Shown here: one piece after another, positions 1 to 9,242 of the stretch
Layout of the letters: every line of letters begins with the position of its first letter
How positions within the stretch are numbered: position 1 is the stretch's first letter
Assembly (NCBI GenBank): GCA_022453515.1
Contig: JAJNNY010000046.1
Span: 1 to 64,000, forward strand
DNA from: Astrocystis sublimbata
Taxonomy: Eukaryota; Ascomycota; Sordariomycetes; Xylariales; Xylariaceae
Length of the DNA: 64,000 bases
Reading direction: 5' to 3'
Translations under genes and position numbers: made by a program
Notes under the pieces: generated by a model
The model's input: the letters and a program-made list of their open reading frames with translations, nothing else
Database searches by the model: none
Told to the model about the DNA's origin: nothing

Positions 1-1382
1 AGGCCTTAAACATCGGCGACGGCAGATTCAACCCCATCGTAAGCGTCGACATGGCAAAGACGCCCAGCGGGAAAGTGAACGCCCACCAGCCCTGACTGAA
101 CGGCACCCTTTGCCTCGTCACAGACAACACTGCAAAGAACAGCCACATGAGGCCAAAACCCCAAAGCGTGACTGCAGTGAGGAACCCCATAGTGTACAGG
201 ACCTCTCCCGCTAGCAGTCTACTCTGTTCGCTCACGACAGGTAGGGTATTGGTCAGAGGGAACACGCGCAAGGCCTGTTCGCCGAGTTTCTGGGCTGCGA
301 AGCCGCCTTGGCCGAGAGGGCCTAGGGGGAGAAATGTGCTGACCATGTGCTCTGTCGGCGGGAGCTTCTTGGTAGCTACCCTCATGAAGTATATGGCGAT
401 GATGGAGAGTGCAGCTGGTAGACCGGTTCCCAGAATCGTGTAGCTGGTCAAAATCGTGACAAGAGCGCGATCCGGTTCAAGGACTGAGGCGACCACAGCG
501 CCGGTAGCGGCCGCGACGATGGGTGCTACGATGGGGAGGAGCCAACCAGCTGTCATATTGCCGAGATCTGTGACTTCGTGGTGTCTGACTTGCCTGATGC
601 ACCAATCAGTCAGTATGGAGTTTGATTACGATTGAGGGAGAGTCGACTTACAGTAACCACGGCACTCCTAGCGCTGTCGCCATACTGACTGCTACGTCGA
701 ACCACCAGAAGACCCACGCAGCTTGAGCCCAGGAATCCCCAAATCGAGAAACCATCACGTTGACCGTCATACTAATGATCGTTGCGAAGCCCATAGGAAA
801 CGTACCCAGGTACATTGCCTGGCCGGGGTCGCTGACAAGCATGATGAACAGTCTCGGGTAGTGGTAGTATCGCAAGACGGTCATTGTGAAAATGGCGCTG
901 AAGAGCAGCACGTTGAAGCCGTAGAAGACGACGCTGAGCTTGAAGAGGATTGAGCTTGCTGGGGTGTAGATGTTTGAAAATGTGAACAGCAGAATCGACA
1001 CGATGCCCGTGCCCATCGTGGAGCCGTACCACTTGAAGTCGAAGTTCTGCACGAGCCTGAAAAAGCCAGACTCTACGGGCTCGATGATCCATTCCTGCTG
1101 GTCTGGCTCTTGGGCGGATAACAGCGGCTGATACTCGTTATGGTGTCCGTTGAATGTTGAGTAGCTGATTGTGACAGGTCGACTGCCTCTGGGCTTGGAG
1201 CGTGGTGCTTGCCATGAGTGCCGTCTACCTCGGTCCTTATAGTCCGGGGACTTAGACCGGTGCTCATTGTGAGATGAATCCACGTCAATAGTACCTTTTG
1301 TAGTTTGCGGCACTTGGGCACTCTCACTAAACTCGCTCATTTTGTCTTGAGCTCCGATTGAGTGAATGGGGATAGATGACAA
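1..1382 (-). CDS. SSU1: SSU1-type sulfite efflux pump (TDT/SLAC1 family), 3' end off window
   Basis: Two exons are visible on the minus strand: 652-1382 and 1-593 (continuing off the left edge). A 58-bp intron (594-651, GTAAGT...CAG) joins them in phase. The protein has a polar cytoplasmic N-terminus of about 90 residues, then the family's membrane core. Seen motifs include WYGSTMGTGIVSILL, FPMGFATII, TAGWLLPIVAPIVAAATG, LPLGPLGQGGF and WGFGLMWLFFAV, which fit the fungal SSU1 sulfite pump branch better than the Mae1 malate branch. The family exports sulfite across the plasma membrane. The start at 1382 gives the longest frame; an in-frame Met lies 14 residues later. It diverges from a PAPS-reductase-like gene at 2250, which suggests a shared sulfur-related promoter (inference). 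About 440 residues are in the window and the C-terminus is missing. Confidence 0.85.
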
Positions 1383-2249
1383 GTAGGTGAGTAAAAGAAG
1401 ACTTGATGAGAACCTCAGGAAGCAGGCACTTGGTGACTCTCGTAGACTCGGATCGCAATTGCAATATCACCTAGCACGAGACCTCTTATGAGATATCTCA
1501 ATGTCTAGTTGCCTCCGAGCTCGGATGAGATGGTTATGTCTCGAGTGGCGGATATTCGGAATTTCGGATCGGTGTCATCACGAATGTGGTTACATTCGGG
1601 CCCTGGTTTTTGAAATTCTTGGCCATGGAGCCCCGAGCCCTCTTGACACCTTCACCTGACTTTTTTCACTAAGCGATGGTGCTGTCACCTTGGACACACT
1701 ATTCGATTATGTCTGTAAAAAGAAAGAAAGGTCCGGCCGGGGGATGTGCGTGCAATGTGGTGTGTAAGATGGGTCGTGACGGGGTCAGGCGAGCCAGGTG
1801 TGTGGGGAGTTCAAGTCGATCCACGACCACTGCGAGTTTATACAGTGTATTTTCGAGGTGTGGAAAGACTGTCAATATACGAGTCACGAGGTGTTACTCA
1901 TAGTATGTTTGAAAATTTACGTGCAAGGTAGAATGGCGCCCATGTAACCAATTCGCCTCTATGGAAGCAGCCTGCTACCAAGATATTGCGATGGTGGCAC
2001 CCTCAAGGCTTCTTGAGGACGGTCTACGAGCCCTATCGACATACAACATTTCCTTACTCGTTATTGTGAATACCTGGCCTTCAACCAGTCAACCTTATAT
2101 ACTGCGGCTCCTGCACCCTCCTTAGCCAAATGCCTCTGATTCAGCGCTTCTAAGCCCATTAGCTTTGATTTACTTCCTTCTCCTTGCCATTTGGCTAGTT
2201 TTATTGCATAATCACGTCCCTTCAGACGAAATACGCTACCACTGACACA
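1383..2249. promoter_or_regulatory. Divergent intergenic region between SSU1-like and PAPS-reductase-like genes
   Basis: About 870 bp separate the two start codons, so this segment should hold both promoters. The part nearest the plus-strand gene is CT-rich, as is common in fungal 5' leaders. I see no convincing gene in it, and no complete sulfur-regulator (CYS3-type) palindrome; only a half-like stretch occurs near 1570-1580. Confidence 0.5.
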
Positions 2250-3113
2250 ATGGAGCTCTACCGCTATGACGGCGACCCGGAGTCTAGCAGCCGCTCCTCC
2301 TTCGACTCTTTTTCAGTCCCTCCCAAGATCAAGCTCACAGAGCTTCACATCAAGCACCTGAATGAACAGTTCGAACAGGTCGCTCCCCAGGACATCTTGC
2401 GTATGAGCAAGCTATGGGAGAAGAATGGAGAGCGATACGACTACCTCGCCAAGGTCGAGCCCCAACAACGATCCTTTTATGTCCTCGATGTCGCTGCGGT
2501 CCTCACGGGACGTAGGAGGTCCCAGGGTGCTGCTCGAGATAACCTCCCCATTGTCGAAATGGACCACGAGAGGGGCGTTGTCAAGATCAACCCCCTCGCC
2601 AAGTGGTCCTTCGATGAAGTGCACGACTACATTATAGACAACAACGTGCCTTACAACACGCTCTTGGAGAAAGGGTATAAGAGCATTGGCGATTGGCATT
2701 CTACACAGCCTGTAGCTGATGGGGATGACGAGCGCACCGGCCGCTGGAAGGGTCAGCAGAAGACAGAATGCGGAATACACAACAAGCAGAGTCGTTATGC
2801 TACGTACCTTATGGAATTGGAGAAGAAGCGAGCCGGAGAGGAGTCATCTGCAGCTCAGGGGGAGGAAGCATCTAAGCCGGAGGCTACTGCATTATCCCTA
2901 CCCATTGTAGCTATCAATCCTACCCCCCTACCACAAGAGCCGACAGACTTGAAGGTTCCCGAAGCTGAGATAGAACCCCCAAGACGGTCTCGTCGTCTGC
3001 CCAGGGTTACCAGTTCCGGGAGGAGAATAGGGTTCTCACGTGGGCTGCGAACGGCAAGGTTCAGCATCATGCAAGGATTACAGAAGAGTCTTAATGGGTG
3101 GCTTATTAGGTGA
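2250..3113 (+). CDS. PAPS-reductase-like protein lacking the PP-loop half; probable non-functional paralogue
   Basis: This is an intronless frame of 287 residues. Residues 30-52 match the start of fungal PAPS reductase (Met16/CysH): HIKHLNEQF, then APQDIL. Residues 54-190 match its second half: LWEKNGERYDYLAKVEP, the VLTGRRRSQG arginine loop, INPLAKWSF, NVPYNTLLEKGYKSIGDWHS and the catalytic KTECGIH motif (Cys174). The segment that normally lies between them is absent at residues 52-54 with the frame kept. That segment is roughly 85-90 residues and carries the SxG PP-loop and the Rossmann strands. An extra basic, Pro-rich tail of about 85 residues follows the usual SRYATYLMELEKKR end. Intact enzymes reduce PAPS to sulfite using thioredoxin. 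Without the PP-loop this one should not bind PAPS. It is either a decayed copy or a repurposed protein. The expected family sequence is from memory. Confidence 0.8.
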   Translation: MELYRYDGDPESSSRSSFDSFSVPPKIKLTELHIKHLNEQFEQVAPQDILRMSKLWEKNGERYDYLAKVEPQQRSFYVLDVAAVLTGRRRSQGAARDNLPIVEMDHERGVVKINPLAKWSFDEVHDYIIDNNVPYNTLLEKGYKSIGDWHSTQPVADGDDERTGRWKGQQKTECGIHNKQSRYATYLMELEKKRAGEESSAAQGEEASKPEATALSLPIVAINPTPLPQEPTDLKVPEAEIEPPRRSRRLPRVTSSGRRIGFSRGLRTARFSIMQGLQKSLNGWLIR

Positions 3114-4289
3114 ACGTGAGTAGTTAGATAGTCAGGCGTCAGGAATTTTGTCATTGGAGATGGTGTCAGCATGGGCTTGTCTTGTCTGGCTTGGCCTATG
3201 AGAGCCGTGTCGATGCCTGGCGAGGGCAATGGCAGCGGACCTTTGTACATACTGCATCAATATTGATTTGCATTTCATTATCTTTCTATAACAATACAAG
3301 ACTTGGATCTCCTGGCAACAATCTAGTCTAGCACAAGTTCACTTATTCTGTCTGCCTGCAGATAGTGTGCTCTACTTAACACAAACCTATGGCATAACAC
3401 GGATTCGGTCTGTCAAGCCAAACGTGGATGTCATGATCTGCGTACCTTGATACTGTAAGGGGCTAAGCCAGACCTGAAAGCTGGGGGCTAGTGTAAATCA
3501 CCGAACTGAAAGCATCGAATTCGGCAACTAGTCTTAGCGTGCTGCCGAATGACTTGATGTGGATATAGTCTGGGGGCTAATTGTAAAATTGCGCTTGAGA
3601 TGACTTACAGAATCTTCAACCTGCCTTTGTCAGACCTGCAAGTACAAGGGATCTTATCTGTGTAAGTTGGGAAGCTTATCTCTGGGCGCCGCACTAAACT
3701 TTTTTGCTGAGTCATGTGGTCGAATAATTGCCGATGGGAATTGCAACATCGGGGTTGTAAATGACAACTGCTTAATTGGGGTAATTTGGTAATCAGTGTG
3801 CGGTGGACAGGACCTGGCGGCGAGCAACCGGCGGAGAGGATCCGTACGTAACATCGGCCCTACATGAGATGCACTACGCCGCGATCTTGCAGCATGCATC
3901 ATATCATGTTCCTCGCTATGCTGTGTCTTCCCGTCGCCCGTTTATTGGTTTGAAAGGAACCAAGTATCGATACATCTTCTGTCGTCTTGGTTCCTAAGAG
4001 GAGTCGGCCACAGATCCTTGCAATGTTGTAGTGCATATTATTCCCCTGTCATACAGATTGCCCCTGTCAGACATGTATGTGTACTCCGTACGGCTTGTTC
4101 CCTCGTCACTGTATGGAGATGGATGGCCGGACCGGACATAGTCAGTCAGCAGATCCAAGTCCAAACCCCTTCTCATAGTGCTGTGTGCACACCAAGCTGA
4201 GTGATTCCGTGTGCATCTTAGCTACCTGATCATCGACCAAGCAAAAATCAATAGACTCGGACGGCAGTTGACGGACGGCGAAACTCAAG
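3114..4289. other. Intergenic region without a recognised gene
   Basis: About 1.2 kb between the PAPS-reductase-like gene and the racemase. Only short frames without family resemblance are present. It presumably holds the 3' end of the first gene and the promoter of the racemase; I see no clear TATA box. Confidence 0.4.
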
Positions 4290-4985
4290 ATGAAGACCCT
4301 AGGCTTGCTCGGCGGCATGAGCTGGGAGTCCACTACGACATACTATCAGGAGATCAACCGGCGCGTGCGGCATGTCCAGGGCGGGTTGCATTCTGCTCGC
4401 TGCATAATCTTCTCGTTCGACTTCGCCGAGATCGAAGCATTGCAACATGCGGGCAAGTGGGATGAGGCCGGCGCCCTTCTCGACACAGCCTCGGCCAAAC
4501 TCAAGCTCGCTGGTGCTGACGCCATTGTGCTTTGCACGAACACTATGCATTTCGTGAGCCACGGGATCGAGAAAGCCTCCGAGTTGCCTCTGATTCACAT
4601 CGTGGACCCTACGGCCGACTGCATCCTTAAAGCGGGGTTCAAATCTGTCGGGCTGCTAGGCACCCGCTTCACCATGGAAAAGGACTTCTACAAGTCTCGG
4701 CTGGAAGACAAGTTTGGACTGCGTGTCATTGTTCCGGAAAATGAAGGCCGCGAGTCTGTGCATTCAATCATCTACAGCGAACTTTGCAATGGGATTATCA
4801 ACGAGTCGTCACGACAGACTTACTACAAGATCAGTGGGGAACTAGCAAAGGCAGGGGCGGAGTGCCTAATCCTGGGATGCACTGAGATTGGTCTCTTGGT
4901 GGAAGAAGCGGGATGCCCGATTCCCATGTTTGATACAACTAAGATTCACGCCATAGCTGCTGCAGATTGGGCCATGAAAGACTGA
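4290..4985 (+). CDS. Aspartate/glutamate racemase family protein
   Basis: An intronless frame of 231 residues. The family interconverts L- and D-aspartate or glutamate without cofactor, using a pair of cysteines. Seen here are the N-terminal MKTLGLLGGMSWEST loop, the first catalytic Cys in LCTNTMH (Cys82) and the second in LGCTEI (Cys197). Length and motif order match bacterial YgeA-like racemases of about 230 residues, so the protein looks complete and active. No signal peptide is visible, so it is probably cytosolic. The bacterial-like size and lack of introns fit an old transfer from bacteria, but many fungi carry such genes. The substrate (Asp, Glu or a hydantoin-type compound) cannot be settled from motifs alone. 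Confidence 0.88.
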   Translation: MKTLGLLGGMSWESTTTYYQEINRRVRHVQGGLHSARCIIFSFDFAEIEALQHAGKWDEAGALLDTASAKLKLAGADAIVLCTNTMHFVSHGIEKASELPLIHIVDPTADCILKAGFKSVGLLGTRFTMEKDFYKSRLEDKFGLRVIVPENEGRESVHSIIYSELCNGIINESSRQTYYKISGELAKAGAECLILGCTEIGLLVEEAGCPIPMFDTTKIHAIAAADWAMKD

Positions 4986-5087
4986 TTGTGACGGGTTTTC
5001 AGATGTGAGGTTACTTAAACTATCATAGAGCAAAACTAAATACATAGAAAATCAAACACAACTCCCCCTGAAGACAAAATTGTGTGA

Positions 5088-6188
5088 TCAGCGAACTGGC
5101 ATGGCTTTGAATCCTCTAGCTCGTCCATGGCTCTGCATCTTCCCCGGAAAAGCCACCAACAGATCGTCAGTAGCAAAAATACTCTGATGGACTGGCTGCA
5201 GGACGTTCTCCTCGGCATCCAACAGCGTCTTCGTAAAGAAGGAAGATTCTTCCGTAACTAGAGCTGGCAGTTGCCGGACTCTGCGGAATAGGGAAGCACT
5301 TTCAGGATTCTTAAGCTGTTGGATGATATCCGGGTAGCTCTGCCAGAGTGCGTCCATGACTTTATAGAGGTCTACGAAACAGACCGGCCCGAGCCCATAA
5401 TCTCGGCAATATTCGCGGAGGTTATCTGTCTCCCCAGAATTGGGCACCCCGTAGATGGAGACGAATCTCAAGAAGCCGATAGTGGCAGTGCGGTTGTTGC
5501 CATCAATGATGACTGCTCGCCCGTCATGACTAGAGCAGATCGGATAGCAGTTGGCGACCGTTATGGGTGCAATCAGGCACTCATCGCGACTTGAATTGCC
5601 GATTATATCTTGAATCATCCCAATGACAATGTCTGTACAGGCAAACTCGGATCGTGCTAGCTTGTCTATGTCGACATAGCTGTACACGAGCTGCTGATCA
5701 TCTATGAAATGAACATAGGCAGCATCGCGGGCCAGCGGCTGCGATAAAAACGATGACTCTAGAGCTAACTGCGCAACGACTGCTTCAAGCACTGCTTGGC
5801 TATGCTTGACATCTTCGAATTCCGCCTTCAGCTTTTCAAAGAGGAGAACATAGATTTCTCCCTGCATAGCGAAGTCTGCCAGAGCTCGATGCCAGAACGT
5901 TAGACTCAGGTTACCCTCTTCACTCTCTGCCTCGTATGGCGCTATTTTCTGAATGAAATCGGCGCCATTGACTGGGAATTCGTTTGGCGTCCGGGGAGCG
6001 TCCATTTCCAGTACCATGTTGCGGATTAGGATTTGGGCGTGGTTTCGTAGGACATCTACAGAGTCGACCCAGCTTTCCACTACGTCTTCAGTCTCTAGCA
6101 CTTTCAATATGGATCGATCACCCTCCTTGTTCTCACAACCCACCACATGTGTGGTGTGGAAACATCTCAGTAAAACATACCCTCGCAA
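5088..6188 (-). CDS. Hypothetical protein with a Fic-like DGNNR motif
   Basis: A single-exon frame of 366 residues. I do not recognise the family with certainty. It is acidic and mostly helical in appearance, with no membrane segment or signal peptide. The central part contains IAPITVANCYP, followed by VIIDGNNRTATIGFL (about residues 228-242). This resembles the glycine-asparagine-arginine core of Fic/Doc AMP-transferases (GNGR), but no clear HPF histidine precedes it, so an activity cannot be assigned. It diverges from the MFS transporter gene starting at 6675. The start at 6188 is the first Met of the frame, and an upstream exon cannot be excluded. Confidence 0.6.
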   Translation of the reverse strand: MRGYVLLRCFHTTHVVGCENKEGDRSILKVLETEDVVESWVDSVDVLRNHAQILIRNMVLEMDAPRTPNEFPVNGADFIQKIAPYEAESEEGNLSLTFWHRALADFAMQGEIYVLLFEKLKAEFEDVKHSQAVLEAVVAQLALESSFLSQPLARDAAYVHFIDDQQLVYSYVDIDKLARSEFACTDIVIGMIQDIIGNSSRDECLIAPITVANCYPICSSHDGRAVIIDGNNRTATIGFLRFVSIYGVPNSGETDNLREYCRDYGLGPVCFVDLYKVMDALWQSYPDIIQQLKNPESASLFRRVRQLPALVTEESSFFTKTLLDAEENVLQPVHQSIFATDDLLVAFPGKMQSHGRARGFKAMPVR

Positions 6189-6674
6189 ACGTCAAAGACT
6201 AGAGTCATGCCTGACCAGACGGTAATCACCAGATAGAGATGTGTGCCAGCTGAGCCCACGCGAAGTAGTATTGCCCTCACAAAGTTGGAAGGGGAAAAAT
6301 CAGCAGACTCTCTGTATTGGAGGGGAACCCCTGAGATGAACCAACTATCAAACTACCTACCTACCAAGCGCAGCATTTCTCAATCTGTAATACAGTGTTC
6401 GAAGCATGTATGTACGTATGCAGGCTTCGTCACGCTTGCTCTCCTCCAGCTTCTGCTTCTCCTCGGTGTTCAGAGCAACGCACAGAAATCTAGTGTCGTG
6501 AAGAGCATCATAAGCCTCGATGCTTCCCGCTTGGCCAGTGAACTAGTTACTATCATTAACAAGTAAACCAAACCAAGCTCCCTTCTCAAAGGTCGAGGTC
6601 TTGTATAATCCAAGAATTATATTCTACCTTTATCGTGTTTTCTTTCCACCCAGAAAACCACCTAGGTATTCATC
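6189..6674. promoter_or_regulatory. Divergent intergenic region
   Basis: About 490 bp between divergent starts (unknown protein on minus, MFS on plus). A CT-rich stretch near 6440-6470 and TATA-like AT-rich sequence near 6600-6630 precede the MFS start. No gene is supported here. Confidence 0.4.
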
Positions 6675-8463
6675 ATGTCGAACCCCTTCGACACCTGGCC
6701 CAAAGCCCTGAGAATCGCCAGCGACAGCGCCTCTGCCTCGGAGCGCACACCCCTTCTTTACCCAGCTTCAAATTCCGACGTCGAGTGTGCCTCCGACACA
6801 CTCATCGACTCCTCAGTCAGCTCAGAGGACTCCGCAGGCGAGCGCACCATCATCGCCAAAGAGGCGTCCTTCGCATGGCTGGCGCTCGTCATGAGCACGG
6901 CGTGGTTCGGCGTATTCCTCGGCGCGGCCGACACCACCGTCGTAGCGACTCTATCAGGTCCCATCTCCAGCGAATTCGACTCTCTGCGCCTATTATCATG
7001 GCTCGCCACAGCCTATCTGATATCCAACGCCGCGGCCCAGCCCATCTCCGGGCGTTTGACAGATATCTTCGGCCGGGGCCCGGGGCTCGTGTTCGCGAAC
7101 TTAGCTTTCACAGCCGGAAACCTGATCTGCGCGCTCGCCACAAGCCAACAGGCCATGATATTAGGCCGTCTGATCGCCGGCATCGGCGGCGGCGGGCTGA
7201 TGAGCATCCCGACATTCCTAGCGTCAGACCTCATCCCACTACGCAAGCGCGGCGTCGTCGGCGGCATCGCCAATATCTGGTATGGACTCGGGACCATGAC
7301 AGGCGCCATTCTCGGCGGCTACCTCAGCGACCACACCTCCATGGGGTGGCGACTGGCCTTCCTAATCCAAGTCCCGCCCTCGCTTCTCTCCGCAATAATC
7401 GTCTACTTCCTCGTCAAAGTGCCTCCGAAACAGTCCGACAAGACATACCTAAAGCGCATCGACTTCGGCGGCGTCTTGCTCACGACACTAGCCCTTACTT
7501 TCCTCGTCCTGGGCCTAAGTTTCGGCGGAAACGTAGTGCCTTGGACGCATCCTCTGCCGGCTACGGCTATTTTACTCTCCTGTGGCGCCTTCGCGGCGCT
7601 CTTCCGCTGGGAGCAGAGCGCGGTGCAGCCCATCATCCCCGTCAAGCTGCTGGCGAACCGCACAGTCCTCACCTCCTGCTTAGCCAGTATCTTCTGCTCT
7701 GCCATAGCTCTGACAAGCGTCTTCTACATCCCATTATATCTCCAAGTACGCGGCGATTCAGCCACGACAGCCGGACTCAAGATCCTGCCTGTTTCACTCG
7801 GTACATCTGCAGGCGCCCTCGTCACAGGGTACCTGATGAAGAAGACGGGCAGGTATGTCGGGCTGGTGATTAGCTCTGTGCTAGCCATGACGTTTGGGAT
7901 CGCCATGTTCACGTTCCAGGACGAGAATAGCTCTGGATGGTTGACCTCTGTTGCGTTTTTGATTGTGGGCGGGGGGTATACTGCTGTTTTTGGGATTACG
8001 TAGGTCGCTTGTCTCGCGGCGGTTGATCACACCCAGCAGGCTGTCGTCACTTCTTGTACTTGTAAGTTGCTGTCTCTCCCACTCACGCATTCGCCCCAAC
8101 TTGTATTCGGTTTTTCACTTTGACGGCGAACCAATCTAACATGAAATGGTAGACCTTGCACGAAGCTTAGGCGGGACAATAGGCATAACCGTCGCCTCAG
8201 TCATTTATCAGGGTACACTTCGCAGTGATCTCTGGGAGAGATTTGGCGACATGCCCAATGCCGCAGAGAAAATACAAAGAATCCTCGATGATCTGGCGGA
8301 ATTGAGTAATCTCCCAAGCGAATGGTTTGAAGGCGTCATCCAGTCATTCATGGATGCGTTTTTCTATGTCTGGCTTCTGATGCTCGCTTGGGGCATACTG
8401 GCGCTGGTGTTGATTGCCCCGATAAAGCAGCATCAGCTGCACACGAATTTGGAGAGGAAATGA
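6675..8463 (+). CDS. MFS transporter of the Vba/Fnx1 type (DHA2, 14 TM), interrupted by an in-frame TAG
   Basis: Exon 1 is 6675-8061, the intron 8062-8152 (GTAAGT...TAG) and exon 2 8153-8463. The N-terminus carries an ERTPLLYP acidic/dileucine-like sorting motif seen in vacuolar amino acid permeases. MFS signatures follow: LGAADTTVVATLSGPI, GRLTDIFGRGPGL, GRLIAGIGGGGL and a long set of hydrophobic helices. The frame stops at TAG 8001-8003, just after FGIT. The same frame then runs on with VACLAAVDHTQQAVVTSCTY and joins exon 2 (LARSLGGTIGITVAS), exactly as an intact family member would. The TAG sits where a Leu codon is expected. So this is a nonsense mutation, a readthrough event or a sequence error; truncation would remove the last two or three helices. 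Relatives move basic amino acids into the vacuole. Confidence 0.82.
8001..8003 (+). other. In-frame TAG inside the MFS transporter frame
   Basis: This stop codon lies inside conserved sequence, with family-like protein in the same frame on both sides. No intron of plausible length removes it: the only GT-AG pair ending at this TAG would be 28 nt and would delete a conserved helix. Confidence 0.8.
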
Positions 8464-9242
8464 GCAAGCCCCCGAGAAGTTGGGCGATGGGAACATGATA
8501 TCCCCAGGAGAAAGCTGTCATGTCTTTCCAATTTATTTTCAAGTTTTGTAGATACCACTGAATCATATTCAAAAGACGAATTTACGACGACCAAGGCATT
8601 TATCTGACTGATTAACAACTAAAGTTCTCAGTAAGATTCTAACACCTAGTACTTTCTATACATATCCCCTGAACCACTCTCAGGACCATTTACCAGATCC
8701 TATTCCCGAAGACGGGCTTGAAGCTGAAGATACTTACTTGTAAATAGTAGCAAGCCCTTAGTTCTGTCTGCAACTTGACAGTTGAGCCTTCCTTCAGTGT
8801 CAACAGCATACGCCGTACAATTACGTAGAAGTTCTAGCTTAGCGCACCTCCTATATCACTTTTCATCAGGTATAATGTACGTCCAAGACCAAATCTCATA
8901 AACCAATTGATCGCAGTGGAGCATAAACACTACTACAAGTAGGTCTTTACCTTGCAAATAGCACGACCTCACATGACTACCCCGTATTCACTCACCACTC
9001 ACTGCAATCCCACCCCCAAAGAACACCACCTGTTAGTTGCAAATCTATTGAATTGACTATGCTTCTGCTATCTTGATACACGGGCCTCCCATCGCCCCAT
9101 CGCTTCGCCTCGCTCAGGAGAGAGAAATTAGACGGATAGACGGATACAATGTACAGAGAACACACAAAAGGACGTAATAAGGAAGCCGCATTCCTTCTAT
9201 GTGTCTATAGTGTCGGGATTTTTAAAGGGTTGGGTTGAACTA
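8464..9242. other. Convergent intergenic region, no gene seen
   Basis: About 780 bp between the end of the MFS gene and the end of MIC60. It is AT-rich in places and should hold both 3' UTRs. No gene or repeat is recognised. Confidence 0.4.

Noticed and set aside
1560..1590. Possible CYS3-type sulfur regulator site before SSU1
   Set aside because: Only a half-like match to the palindrome is seen; not enough to call a site.
6635..7873. 412-codon overlapping plus-strand frame in the MFS gene
   Set aside because: It is an alternative-frame shadow with Arg/His-rich composition; the MFS frame is clearly the real one.
7973..8003. A tiny intron removing the MFS stop codon
   Set aside because: The only candidate is 28 nt with no branch site and would delete a conserved membrane helix.
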